From: Steromphala cineraria
Taxonomy: Eukaryota; Mollusca; Gastropoda; Trochida; Trochidae
Direction: 5' to 3'
DNA: 64,000 nt
NCBI GenBank assembly: GCA_916613615.1
Contig: OU744730.1
Coordinates: 32,584,815 to 32,648,814, forward strand
Part shown: positions 20,801-30,386 of the stretch, in pieces
How the letters are laid out: every line of letters begins with the position of its first letter
How positions within the stretch are numbered: the stretch's first letter is position 1
Position numbers and translations under genes: made by a program
The notes under the pieces: generated by a model
Told to the model about the DNA's origin: nothing
The model's input: the letters and a program-made list of their open reading frames with translations, nothing else
Database searches by the model: none

Positions 20801-23800
20801 GCCACGCCCTAAAAACCTATTTTCATCTTCTTCTCCAGAACCATAAGGCCTAGAAAGCTGGAACTTTGTGTACAGACTCCTTGGCTAGTGAGGATTATAA
20901 ATTGTAGCTTGAGTGGCCCTGTGACCCCTAATTAGGGCCACAGGGGCCACGCCCTAAAAACCTATTTTCATCTTCTTCTCCAGAACCATAAGGCCTAGAA
21001 AGCTGGAACTTTGTGTACAGACTCCTTGACTATTGAGGATTATGAACTGTAGCTTTGGTGACCCTGTTGCCCCTAATAAAGGCAACAGGAACGTCCTTCA
21101 AATCTATTTTCATCTTCTTCTCCTGAAGTATAAGGCCTAGAAAACTGAAACTTGTCGCCTATATACTTAATTTTATGATTGTTGCCCCTGTGGCCTTTAC
21201 AAAGGGGGAATCACATTGGCCACACTCTACAGCATAATTGATGATGTAGCCTGATGAGCTACAGAGCCAATGGCTCTATTTTTTTAAATGTTCAATAAAA
21301 GTGTTTAAATATCAAGTGGACTTTTTCGCATATTCGTATTACCTGTATATCAGTGTGGTAGTTTCGGAGAGCCTGATTAAACCGAGTCACGTAATATCCA
21401 GCCATCATTTGACATACCACATCCTGTTGGTAGTATCGGGCTGGACGTTGGCGCCGGTACCGCTTACATACATATCTGGATATGACAAGATATAAATTGT
21501 AATTCTTTGAAGTCTAGATCTGTTGTGATATGATAAGAAAAAGTCAATGATGGGCATAACAAACTAAAGATGAAAATTTACAGAGACAATTAACATAAGC
21601 AGGTTTAGTATTACAATCTATCAAAGTTTATGATGAATATGTCATTAAAATGTAGATACAAATTTCATTTGATACCATGACAATCACTATTCAATTATTG
21701 ATATCTTGTGAAAATGTATCCAAAAAAATCTTAGACAGCTAGAATGTTATAACAAGACATTATTATCCAATGGAAAAAGTTGTACATTCATATGCCCCAG
21801 CCTATAAATGATAATACATTGAAAGGCCTGATGAGCTACATATCCATACAAACTTTTTCATTAATTTCTATTGCTGAATGCACATCCTTTGTGCATGAAA
21901 ACAATAAACTGCTCAGGTGATGTTGTAATATTTTTTAATTCCATCATTTATTGATTCTTGAAACAAATCCGCACCTGGCAAGAGAATCGTCCTGATGCAG
22001 AAAAAAGACCTCAAAGACGTCACGACAATTCCCCTTCCTGTTGGTGCCAAGGTCAAGCTCACGACCTTTGTGCACCAGGGAACTCTGGGATACCCACTCG
22101 CCGTTTACTGGGTTGTACGTCAGGAGTAGCCCTTCTGTGGACCACAAGAAAAGAATCAAATTTAGATTTTTGTAAGAAATATTTGTACAATCAGGGATTA
22201 AAATTTTTAAAAATGATCATACAATGCCAGATTGGATGACTGCAATAAAATGAAGAAAAGCAAGAACTATTCGAAGAAATGTTTATTTTGTTATATAAGC
22301 CTAAAATTGGATTTCTAAGGAGGAGCTTTAGGAATTCAATCTTGACGTTTTCTGAAATATATTTCCATTTTCACTCAATTCTTCAGCTTGAGAAAAGGTT
22401 GCACATTTGAAACATCATAGCTAACCACCTTACCCGTTAAAAATCCAAATACCGGTATGCACTTTTCACTTTTAATTTTCTTGATGTTACATAGTCACAA
22501 AAAATTGGCAAAAAAATTACAGCAAAAGTCTTGCTTACAACATGCAAGTTTTCCATGCAAGAAGTGATTTTATTGGCTAAAATTCATCATAGTTAGTAGA
22601 GAACTGCTCTCATTATAAAAAGGTTGGATCAGGATTTCGTGACCTTTGTGGGAAGAGAAAACTTACTGTAGACTTTGATGGTTTCATCCACAAGAGGAGG
22701 CTCCCAATGTTCCAGGTATTCCACAGGACTCTCTGTCTCTACACTCTGCCCGAACTGCAGACTCTCGAAGGATGTGTTGACTGTGGAACAGCTTAGATCA
22801 ACAAGGGGAGCTAACTCTCCCATCTCTTCTGTCACATGACACCAGGAGTAACTATCTAGGGTAGGGGCTGACAGATCCACAAAGGATGACGACTCTCCAG
22901 ACCTTGAGGGTTTGCTTGGGTCAGAGCTTCCTCCTGAAGAACTGGATTGTCCTGAGGAGGATGCTCGGGAAGATTCTGAGGCAGAGGACTTGTTTGGATC
23001 TGTGATCTTTTCAAAGGAACTTGTCTGTCCTGATGAATCTGTGCTGATTGAGCTTGATTTTTCAGAAGATGTCTTGGATACAGGAAGGTCCTTTCCAAAG
23101 CTGAAAGAGTCTGATGAATCCAAATGAAGCTTGTCCAGTTTTTCTGCAGTTTCACTTACAGAGGCTACAGACAAGTTGACAAGATCAGAGGAAACATCAG
23201 AGCTATCATTGCTTGAAGATTCTGAACTTGATTTAGACTGAGTCAAAGATGTTACCGAGAAGGAAGATCCATCCACAGGAAGCCCGACATATCTCATGAG
23301 ATAAACCTTATCAGAAGATTGTCCTTTGGTGGTCTTCAATGCTCCTGGAAAGGTTCCTGATCTTTGCTTCTTTCCATCAGGATTGTCTTTTGCTGGAACT
23401 GTTGCAGCCTTGTTTAGAGGTTTTACTTTTGCTTCATTTTTACCATCAACTTCTTTTGCAGAGTCATCTTTTGCAGAGGTAGTTTCTTTTGCAACTTCTG
23501 CAGAACCAGCTTCAGCTACTACAGACTCTGAATCAGAAGTTCCTTGCAAAGAAGGCAAGCCAAGGATACCAAGAGTTGCATTCATAAAGGAAACAGAATT
23601 CCTTGTGTGTTCCAAGGTGGTTACAAGACGACGTCTGCTCAGTGCCGCACAAAGATGGCGGTAGAGTTCAATGCTGATTTGTTCCAAATATTTTGATAAA
23701 GATCTATCTTGAGGTACAGGGGAAAAGTATAGAGTCAAGTGAATAAGAAAAATTGCCCTGACAAACTCGTAAAAGGTCTCTGGACTCTTCAAATTGCTGA

Positions 23801-26800
23801 CAGTTTTGTGGGTTTTCAAAGTTTCCTTGATGTCAGCCACTATGGTTTGGAACCATTGGAATCCACGTAAAGATGGCGGCTGTTGGAGGGCAAACATCAG
23901 GAGAGATTCTTCTGCTACGAGCTGGGTGATTAAAATGGAACTATGTGTTAGTATAGATTTAAGCATTATATACAACACCACAAAAGTTTAGACTCGCTAT
24001 CAAATGAGACCATCATATTGTACAATTGGAGGACATTGTTAAACAGAATCGTGCTTGCTAAGACCGTTTTTACTTATTTTGAATAATATAAATTTGATTT
24101 CAATTAATATTGATAAACATATTCATCATGAAAGTTAACTGTTAAAGCCCATTAGAAGTCTATCAACATCATTTACGTCATCCGGACAACCATGTGTCAG
24201 GGACATTGGTTCGTTATTGAGGTCAAATAAATCGATGAAACTTTCCTCAAGTCATGGGTACTGCAATATACTCAAACATGAAGATTAAAGTCATCAGTTC
24301 TTAAGAAATTTGCGCTGGAAAATATTATAATCATTCAGCATTGAGTGTAAATGTTTTTTGAGTGGTATATGTTTGGATTTGGATTTTTCTCTGAACTTAT
24401 GATAAGAAACATGTATGAAGGTCTACATTGCATGATCTTATGTTGTACAAATATGTTGAATCTTTGAATATGGAAGGTGCCAAATACACACATTAATTTG
24501 TTTTTCTCACAATTCTTGACAGCTGTCAATTGAAAGAACTTCGTGGATGAAAATCTGACAGTCTAATTAAACCTAGCCTCAATAATACCCACTTCACTCC
24601 GATATTGAGTCTAGCAAGGTTCACTAACGGGTTGCGTCAGTCGATCTATCTTAGTCTTACCAAGCCGCAATAGTTCGCATTCGTACATAAAACGTTGGAG
24701 GGTCATAGGTCGGCGAAAGGTCGGCAGACAAGACCTATTACATCTCGCTAGACTCAATATCGGAGTGAAACGGGTATTATTGAGGCTAGGTTTACTTATA
24801 CTGAAAATCTGATGTTTTGATAACATGAAGTATTTATCAGCCAATCTTGGGGGTTGTAGTAAAGAGAAAACAAGATAATTATTGTTGATCATGCTTGAAA
24901 ATGTACCACTGAATCATCACAAAATTGTAAAGAAATCGATCATTCATAAACTTTTTCTCAAATAAGAACATATTTTTCATCAGAACTTATGTCTTTTGTA
25001 TTAAATTGACAAAAAAAACTAAGAAGTCTTTGAAAAAATAACAAACCTGATGGCGTGCAGTATAAAGAGTCTGTCCGAGATCTGCTATATATTTCACTGC
25101 TTCCATTCCTTGCACATAAGCCTCGTAACATGGATGGCTTTGAGCGAAGAATACGGGGAACTTCTGTTTCATCTCGAGATAATCTGCCTGCGTCAGACGC
25201 TTCAGACACCTTGTGAGAAGTCCCAAGGACGATGATGTTCCCTTATCGTCCCCGAGTTTGTTAAACGCTTCAACGGACTCCACAAGTGGTTCAATGGCAT
25301 CTTTCCATAAACCTATCAGAGAAAAATATTGTTTTATTTTTTAAATTGAATACTTCCCGATTTTATAGCTATATGTAATATTGTATTTTCTGATTATTGT
25401 TGCCCTTTAAACTTATACTATAGTTGTAGTCTGCCAAAAAAGTATGAAAAAAAAAAATTACTCACCAAGGTATTGAAGAATTTGACCTTTGATCTGCACA
25501 CAGACGGCCTTGACATTGTTGTATTGACCTTCATTCTTGTAGTCCCATACACTTTCTAAGAAAAATAGAAGAAATAGTTTTTAATCAAAATTTATAACGG
25601 TAATAATTCAGTTATTCTGACTTAGAAAGCTAAACCAATTCTTTCCAAACAAAACACACAAAAACAGCTTTTATGAAGATGGGAAATCTATCAAAAATAT
25701 ATTTCTCTGCCTACAGTAGTTTGGTGTTTTGAATGTCTTCTTTATAGCTTTTTTTATCTTGATGACAAAATGAGAAATTCCTAAAACAAATAGAGATATA
25801 CATGTATTTTTTCTAAGGAACCAATCATACAGACTATCCTCATAAAAACATACAAAATATGCTTGAAACTTAAAAACCTTTCAATCAGACCCTGCCAAGG
25901 ACATTTTAATGAGTACTATTTCCATGAGAGAATGCCATATGCATATAACATAATTATATGTAAAGTATGTGTTAAGATTCAGATAGACTGATAAAAACTG
26001 TGGAGTTGATTTCACAAGACAAGTTGCCTGTTTTGAAGATAAAAATATCAAAAGGTTAAAAAAAATTGACCAAACATTCATCAAACCTTTTGAGATGACC
26101 TTGTCAAGGACACGTATTGCTCCGTGAAGGTCACCATCATCCTTCATGACCCGAGCCTTCCTGATGATGACCTGAGGTGCGAGGGGCGTGTCAGGTCCAT
26201 GTTCTAGAATCAGGTCAACGACCATCAGCAGGGCCCTGGAGTCTCCAAACCTGTACACCGCTCGGTCTACCACATACACCAGCGCTCCTGTAGTAGCCAG
26301 GTCCTTGGAGGATAAGGCCATCGCTATACACCTCTAAAACAAATAAAACACAAATATTTACAAAATTGACAAAATGTTGCAGATTGTGGCGGATTAAGGA
26401 ATTTTGAAAGAGGTGGTTCACTTGAAAAATGTGAGGGAGGGGTTCATCCTCAGGGATGAAGCATTTTATCTCAAAAAGAGATTTCAAAAGAGGGAGGGTA
26501 TTAGACAGCCCCTGCCTATCCCTTTCTGATATTGTCACTGTTTCATCAAATGAAATACTGTTCACTTATCAATATCATAAAATTATACTTATCAGTTAAA
26601 TTCCAGCAATGAGACAGGTCCTTTAAGATTATAGCCGTTACTTTACACATAACGAACAAATATAATGCAAACATTAAAATTTATTTATTATATTTCTACA
26701 ATTGACAAACATGCGACAATTGTGGATGCAATTAGACCTTGACGTAAGAGTATCCCGATCCAATTCTAACCCCAATAGAGAATTTCTTTGTATTTCTTTG

Positions 26801-27549
26801 TATTCCTCGGAGCATGGTCGATTTTAAACAGACTGGACCAAACCCTGATCCCATCCATCCCCCAGACCCCCTTTTAATTGGTGACCCTCCTAGCTGTAAA
26901 ATGATCCCAAATCTACACAGACAACAATGAAGCAAGAACACAAGCTCACAGTAAGAATCTCTATGTGGTACATGGACGGCATATTTTCGTTAGTGGTCGC
27001 CATCATCTCCGGGGTGACACATGGTGGCAGAAAGGGTCGATCCTGGCGAAGGGCAAGCTGTATCATACTGGAAATGTTGTCAGGAAGAAGCGATAACCAG
27101 CATTTCAATTTCTCCTCAGATGTCATTTGCGATTCCTTTCTATCTCCGTAAACCTGTCTAAGTTTTGCTGGAAAAATAAATCAAGGTAATGAAATTAAGA
27201 CAGAGTTTTTGTGGTCATATATACTCTAAAATAAGGATAGCAACAAGTCTACGAAAAAGAGTAATTGACACCTAGGTGAGATGAACTAATGGTTAGAATA
27301 TGACTGGCTAGTATATTTACAGTACAAAAATACCTCCTGTCTGTATACTGTTAATCAGGCAAGAAGATCAATATGATCACAGATTTGATTTATTGAACTA
27401 GCACAAGTAGTAGATGTTTTTTATTTCATAAAACTTATAAAGAGACGTTCATTGAAATTAGTGAAAACCCAATACAAACCTTCATCCTTCACTGGCTTCA
27501 AACTGAAGATTCCAATAAGTATTGCCTCTTCAGATATCTTCACTTCCAT
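17495..27549 (-). CDS. ALPK1: ALPK1-like alpha-protein kinase
   Basis: Predicted cytosolic innate immune kinase. Vertebrate ALPK1 binds bacterial ADP-heptose through its N-terminal helical domain and phosphorylates TIFA to activate NF-kappaB. Nine coding exons, transcript order: 27480-27549, 26950-27167, 26087-26333, 25466-25555, 25047-25312, 22667-23921, 21975-22134, 21343-21475, 17495-17899. All phases agree; total 2844 bases, 947 residues, against about 1240 in human. The N-domain (residues 1-420) keeps 'VYVVDRAVYRFG', 'APQVIIRKARV' and 'CVQIKGQILQYLG'. A Ser-rich linker spans about 423-700. The alpha-kinase domain has the catalytic Lys in RYVCK (773), 'VDIQGW' (884-889), 'YLTDPQFH' (899-906), and zinc ligands His871, His931, Cys934 and Cys938, ending NLTRPE like human. 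ATG follows an acceptor, so a non-coding exon lies upstream. Confidence 0.9.
18257..21286 (+). mobile_element. HINE/Helentron-like element (family A) with large minisatellite
   Basis: The 5' end is 'ttttttagctcatctggcct' plus 'gtaaggcccgatgggcttat' and 'ggcgtccgtccgtccgtaaa'. The 3' end is 'gcctgatgagctacagagcc' with the hairpin AGAGCCAATGGCTCT and a T run. AGCTCATC at the 5' end and GATGAGCT before the 3' hairpin are inverted subterminal repeats, the layout described for non-autonomous Helentrons (HINE, DINE-1), which also carry a central minisatellite. No coding capacity. It fills most of ALPK1 intron 8. Family assignment is by structure only. Confidence 0.75.
18346..21160 (+). repeat. Tandem array, 145-bp monomer, 729-bp higher-order unit
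   Basis: About 19 monomers marked by 'catcttcttctccagaacca' (18492, 18641, 18786, 18931, 19076, 19221, 19370 and so on). Spacing is 145, or 149 where 'agct' is inserted in 'tgtagctagcttgag'. That variant recurs at 18571, 19300 and 20029, exactly 729 apart, so five monomers form a higher-order repeat. Monomers degrade toward the 3' end (after 20900). Confidence 0.93.
21343..21475 (-). CDS. ALPK1: ALPK1 coding exon 8 (catalytic Lys)
   Basis: Acceptor 'tcatatccag', donor 'gtaata', 133 bases. Encodes RYVCKRYRRQRPARYYQQ and 'MMAGYYVTRFNQAL'; K773 matches the conserved ATP-binding lysine. Identified by similarity to human ALPK1, since no long frame marks it. Confidence 0.83.
21476..21974 (-). other. 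ALPK1: ALPK1 intron 7
   Basis: AT-rich intron between the two N-lobe exons. A 'gaaaggcctgatgagctaca' fragment at 21821-21840 resembles the family A 3' end, so a decayed element may be present. Confidence 0.4.
21975..22134 (-). CDS. ALPK1: ALPK1 coding exon 7 (kinase N-lobe start)
   Basis: Acceptor 'ggtccacag', donor 'gtgcgg' (weak but in phase). Encodes 'GLLLTYNPVNGEWVSQSSLV' and 'FEVFFLHQDDSLA'. Phase 2 at the 3' end joins exactly to exon 8. Confidence 0.78.
22135..22666 (-). other. ALPK1: ALPK1 intron 6
   Basis: AT-rich intron; no repeat or exon recognised. Confidence 0.5.
22667..23921 (-). CDS. ALPK1: ALPK1 coding exon 6 (helices and Ser-rich linker)
   Basis: Acceptor 'aatcacccag', donor 'gtaagt', 1255 bases. 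The first 125 residues finish the helical domain ('SPETFYEFVRAIFLIHLTLY'). The rest is a Ser/Asp/Lys-rich low-complexity linker with runs such as SSSGQSSSSGGSS, ending 'PLVDETIKVY' at the start of the kinase domain. Confidence 0.88.
23922..25046 (-). other. ALPK1: ALPK1 intron 5
   Basis: AT-rich intron holding the MITE at 24568-24794. Otherwise nothing recognised; short open frames here lack splice support. Confidence 0.5.
24568..24794. mobile_element. Intact MITE in ALPK1 intron 5
   Basis: Left end 'taaacctagcctcaataata' then 'cactccgatattgagtctag'; right end 'ctagactcaatatcggagtg' then 'tattattgaggctaggttta'. The inverted arms are about 48 bases with one or two mismatches; total 227 bp. 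No coding capacity. A truncated relative lies at 14751-14965. Confidence 0.88.
25047..25312 (-). CDS. ALPK1: ALPK1 coding exon 5
   Basis: Acceptor 'ctctgatag', donor 'gtttgt'. Residues 209-297, with 'LWKDAIEPLVESVEAFNKLG' and 'SSSLGLLTRCLKRL', helical repeats of the sensor domain. Confidence 0.85.
25466..25555 (-). CDS. ALPK1: ALPK1 coding exon 4
   Basis: Acceptor 'tttcttag', donor 'gtgagt', phases 1 to 1. Encodes 'ESVWDYKNEGQYNNVKAVCV' and 'QIKGQILQYLG', a close match to human ALPK1. Confidence 0.87.
25556..26086 (-). other. ALPK1: ALPK1 intron 3
   Basis: AT-rich intron, no repeat recognised. The frame that runs on from exon 3 into it ends at a chance stop. Confidence 0.5.
26087..26333 (-). 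CDS. ALPK1: ALPK1 coding exon 3 (ligand-sensing domain)
   Basis: Acceptor 'gttttag', donor 'gtttga'. Residues 97-179. Contains 'ALVYVVDRAVYRFG' and 'TPLAPQVIIRKARV', which align well with the human sensor domain around the region reported to contact ADP-heptose. Confidence 0.87.
26334..26949 (-). other. ALPK1: ALPK1 intron 2
   Basis: AT-rich intron. Open frames here do not resemble ALPK1 and were not used. Confidence 0.5.
26950..27167 (-). CDS. ALPK1: ALPK1 coding exon 2
   Basis: Acceptor 'tttttccag', donor 'gtgagc'. Encodes residues 24-96, including 'KLKCWLSLLPDNISSMIQLA', in the N-terminal helical domain. Confidence 0.8.
27480..27549 (-). CDS. ALPK1: ALPK1 coding exon 1
   Basis: Starts at ATG (MEVKISEEAILIGIF) and leaves in phase 1 at donor 'gtttgt'. 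A strong acceptor 'ttttttttag' lies ten bases before the ATG, so this is not the first transcribed exon. Confidence 0.75.
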
Positions 27550-27821
27550 GTTGTTGACTCTAAAAAAAATTAATAGTTTTATTATCAACAATAATAATTC
27601 TTGAAATTAAATTAAGTATACGATACAATTATCAACACTTTAGTGAAAACGTTGTCATAAGAAATATTGTTTATTTTCCGGTATCAGTGGAATCTGGGTC
27701 AAACGCCTTATTTTGACAGTAATGTTTTCAGTTTGTAAGTTATAAAAACATCTTTATGATATATCAATTATGCATTTTAAAAAGTTTTATAAACTTTCAA
27801 TCACAATGGAAAATGACTTAC

Positions 27822-27885
27822 CAGTCCCTATCAAATACGCCCAAACACTAACAGTTGATAAATTCAACTGAATGACGCAAATAAG
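27822..27885 (-). other. ALPK1: Predicted ALPK1 5' non-coding exon
   Basis: On the minus strand a strong donor 'ggactggtaagtca' ends at 27822, about 260 bases upstream of the acceptor before coding exon 1. The 5' boundary is a guess, placed about 25-30 bases after the TATA-like element at 27909-27916. No in-frame ATG is needed here. Confidence 0.45.
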
Positions 27886-27908
27886 GGATGACCTATCAAG
27901 AATGTTAC

Positions 27909-27932
27909 TATAAATAGCATACGGGGAAATCC
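27909..27932 (-). promoter_or_regulatory. ALPK1: ALPK1 core promoter candidate: kappaB-like site and TATA-like box
   Basis: On the minus strand 'ggatttcccc' (27923-27932) is followed six bases later by 'tatttata' (27909-27916). The first matches the NF-kappaB/Dorsal pattern (GGG, four A/T, CC on the other strand) and the second a weak TATA box. Both are correctly placed upstream of the predicted non-coding exon. Prediction only. Confidence 0.4.
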
Positions 27933-28326
27933 TCGACGTAAAACAAACAGGATGTGAGATCTTGTCACGCGTCAGTGAACCGTGAACTTTGACCTGAGTT
28001 CGACAATAACAAATATTGGACCGTTGTCATTTAATTACATTTAAACTGCAACTATAATTAAATTTAAACTAATCTAAATATTTGTTTAAGTTACATGAAA
28101 TAATAACAAAAATATCTAAGTGAATTTTAATTTCATAAACAATAGCATAATATACACTTTGAATATTGTTACACAATTTCACCAAAAGTTTGAAATAGAG
28201 AAAACAAGTTTATTAAAGTTGTTTTTATGCATATTTATCATTATCAAGATTTCAAACAAATAGTGTCAAAACTATGTAAAGGGAGTGATTAAGAGATGCA
28301 CGAATGGATCGATTTTATATTGAATA
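27933..28326. other. Intergenic upstream of ALPK1
   Basis: Proximal upstream sequence; 27950-28020 is less AT-rich. No further element recognised. Confidence 0.4.
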
Positions 28327-28690
28327 TTAAAGGGGCAGTAGCACGTTTTTTGACAATTTTATATTTTCAATTTTTCACTGATAACTATAAGTTAATGCTA
28401 AATGTATTACTTTGATAGTATCATAAATCTCATAACACAAACCAATCATCCGTAGTCAGAGAACAAAGTATGAGGATTCACATAAAATCCATTGGCAGCC
28501 ATTTTTGTGTGAACACCTTAAATTCATTTTGTGTAAGAAAAGGAATCGCATGGCTTAACTTTACATTGTATATTTGATTTATTACTGCTCCATTTAGTTT
28601 TTATACATTGTCTAAAGATTGGAACCATTTATTTTCATTTTTCTGACATCACCTTATATTCCCCCTAAAAACGTGCTACTGCCCCTTTAA
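28327..28690. mobile_element. MITE with TTAA ends (family T)
   Basis: TTAA then 'aggggcagtagcacgttttt' at the left; 'aaaaacgtgctactgcccct' then TTAA at the right. The inverted ends are near perfect over about 20 bases and the TTAA repeats look like target duplications, as in piggyBac-type transposons. 364 bp, non-coding. Confidence 0.85.
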
Positions 28691-29229
28691 ACCACTTATT
28701 TATACCATTATAGAAAGAGTACAACTTTGTATACAAAGTTACATAATATAAAGAATGAAAAATAACACATTGTTGAAAAATGATAGTGTAACTAAATTAT
28801 CAAACGGTTATCAATTTACAAAGTGTGTAACAACAAAGCCGATGTAGTAAAAGAATTAAATTTGTGTTAAAATGTAGTGAATTGTATTGGAAAATATAAA
28901 ATGATTTTAAAACTCTAACACTAACGAACATGTTGGAGATTTTATAGGCGAATCAACCTAAACTCGGATTAAATAGGATGAAGAACTGTCAATCTCATTA
29001 CAATCATATCGAACCTAAGTATGGTTTCTCGCTGCGTTTCTTGAGTATTGTACTAAGTAACCTCTTTTTAACATTTTTAGTCCAGTGAACTCGTGACCTT
29101 TCGCCTTACATCGTTCCACCAATCATACGCCTGTCTAGATAACAAATGATGCGGGCAACTTTCAAGTTCAAGCGCTTATTGGCTGCGATAAAAGGTCACA
29201 AGACTTGACTTCCATGAAGAACTTGCCAG
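28691..29229. other. Intergenic, nothing recognised
   Basis: AT-rich sequence between the MITE and the SINE. No gene or repeat identified. Confidence 0.5.
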
Positions 29230-29548
29230 AACACCACGATAGTGCAGTAGTTAGCGTGCTTGCCTCTCACTCAAAGGCCCGAGTTCGAAGACCGGCGGAG
29301 ACACCAACCATTTGTAACTTGGGCCTTGTACTGTGATGTTTCCCTACGCAAGGCACTTCATTCACACTACACTCAGTCTACCCAGCTGTACAAATGGGTA
29401 CCCGAACACAGGAATGTATGGACCTATAGGTCGCTCGAAGCGCTTAATAGCCACATTGAATGTACTATTCTTTCAGGGAAATTGTAGAATCTGTGCGCTT
29501 TGGGCATGCCTAGAATGGAAAAGCGCAATACAAATGGACTATTATTAG
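29230..29548 (+). repeat. tRNA-derived SINE (family 2), full length
   Basis: The head carries a pol III A box in 'gtagttagcgtgcttgcctc' and a B box in 'gagttcgaagacc'. The body includes 'ggagacaccaaccatttgta', 'acactcagtctacccagctg' and 'tacaaatgggtacccgaaca'. It ends in 'aagcgcaatacaaatgg' and ATT repeats. The minus-strand copy at 49967-50262 shares this order. Confidence 0.85.
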
Positions 29549-30235
29549 GTCTATCCTATTTTAATGAGATTGATGCACAATCGTTCCATCAAATATAAAA
29601 AGAATAAAATCTCATTTCCTTATAACAAATATAATCCCTTTGCATTTACTTGAAAAATATATCGTTAATAAACATACAAGAATATCCTTTATCAAGAAAT
29701 GTGTTTGTTTCGCTACCATCACTAATAATTTCATGAAAAGTGTTGCATTTTATGATCCAAGTGTGGAGCGTGTACCTCTCGATATTAAAAATCTTCAGAT
29801 ATTATATAGAAAGTTTGATAAGAGTAGAGTTCGAGTTTATCTGACAACCAGCATCTCAAAGAAAGAATATTGAAAGAACACGACGATGTTGAGTTTTATA
29901 CCTCAATGATAACGATACCGAGTCAATCTTGAGGAATTATGGTCTTAATCAATTTGGCAAATCTCATTCAAATACGATCTAGGCCTATATATATTGCTTC
30001 AATACGCTACACATGTAGCTACATAACGTTGTGAAGATAAATTAAAATCTTCTTTTAAAGAGATTGTATTTTCATAGGAATTTCTATACCAGAGATATAC
30101 TATTTCCTTACGAAACATTCCAGAATTGACTTTCAACTAAAACGCAGATGAGATTGTTGGAATTCATTTCAGACAAAGATATGTACCAGGTTGAATGTTG
30201 TTAAATAAACACTATCTATTATTATCTAATTACAG
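29549..30235. other. Intergenic, nothing recognised
   Basis: AT-rich. The 77-codon frame at 29640-29873 has no recognisable domain or splice support and is not called. Confidence 0.45.
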
Positions 30236-30302
30236 CACCATCACCACCATCATCATTATCATCATCATCACCATCATCATAATCATCATCATCATCATCA
30301 AT
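30236..30302. repeat. (CAT)n microsatellite
   Basis: About 22 imperfect CAT/ATC triplets, just outside the left arm of the inverted gene duplication. Confidence 0.95.
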
Positions 30303-30386
30303 AAGAACAAAAGCATCATGTAAATTCAACAGTTTTTATACACAAATTGTTTTCAAGAAAATTTTATACAGGTCAGTGACAGAAGT

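Noticed and set aside
18346..21160. CRISPR-like or bacterial repeat array
   Set aside because: Repeats are contiguous 145-bp monomers without unique spacers, inside an intron of an animal gene.
22912..23127. Plus-strand frames of 71-112 codons across ALPK1 exon 6
   Set aside because: They are shadows of the Ser-rich coding strand; codons of Ser, Glu and Asp rarely give stops on the complement.
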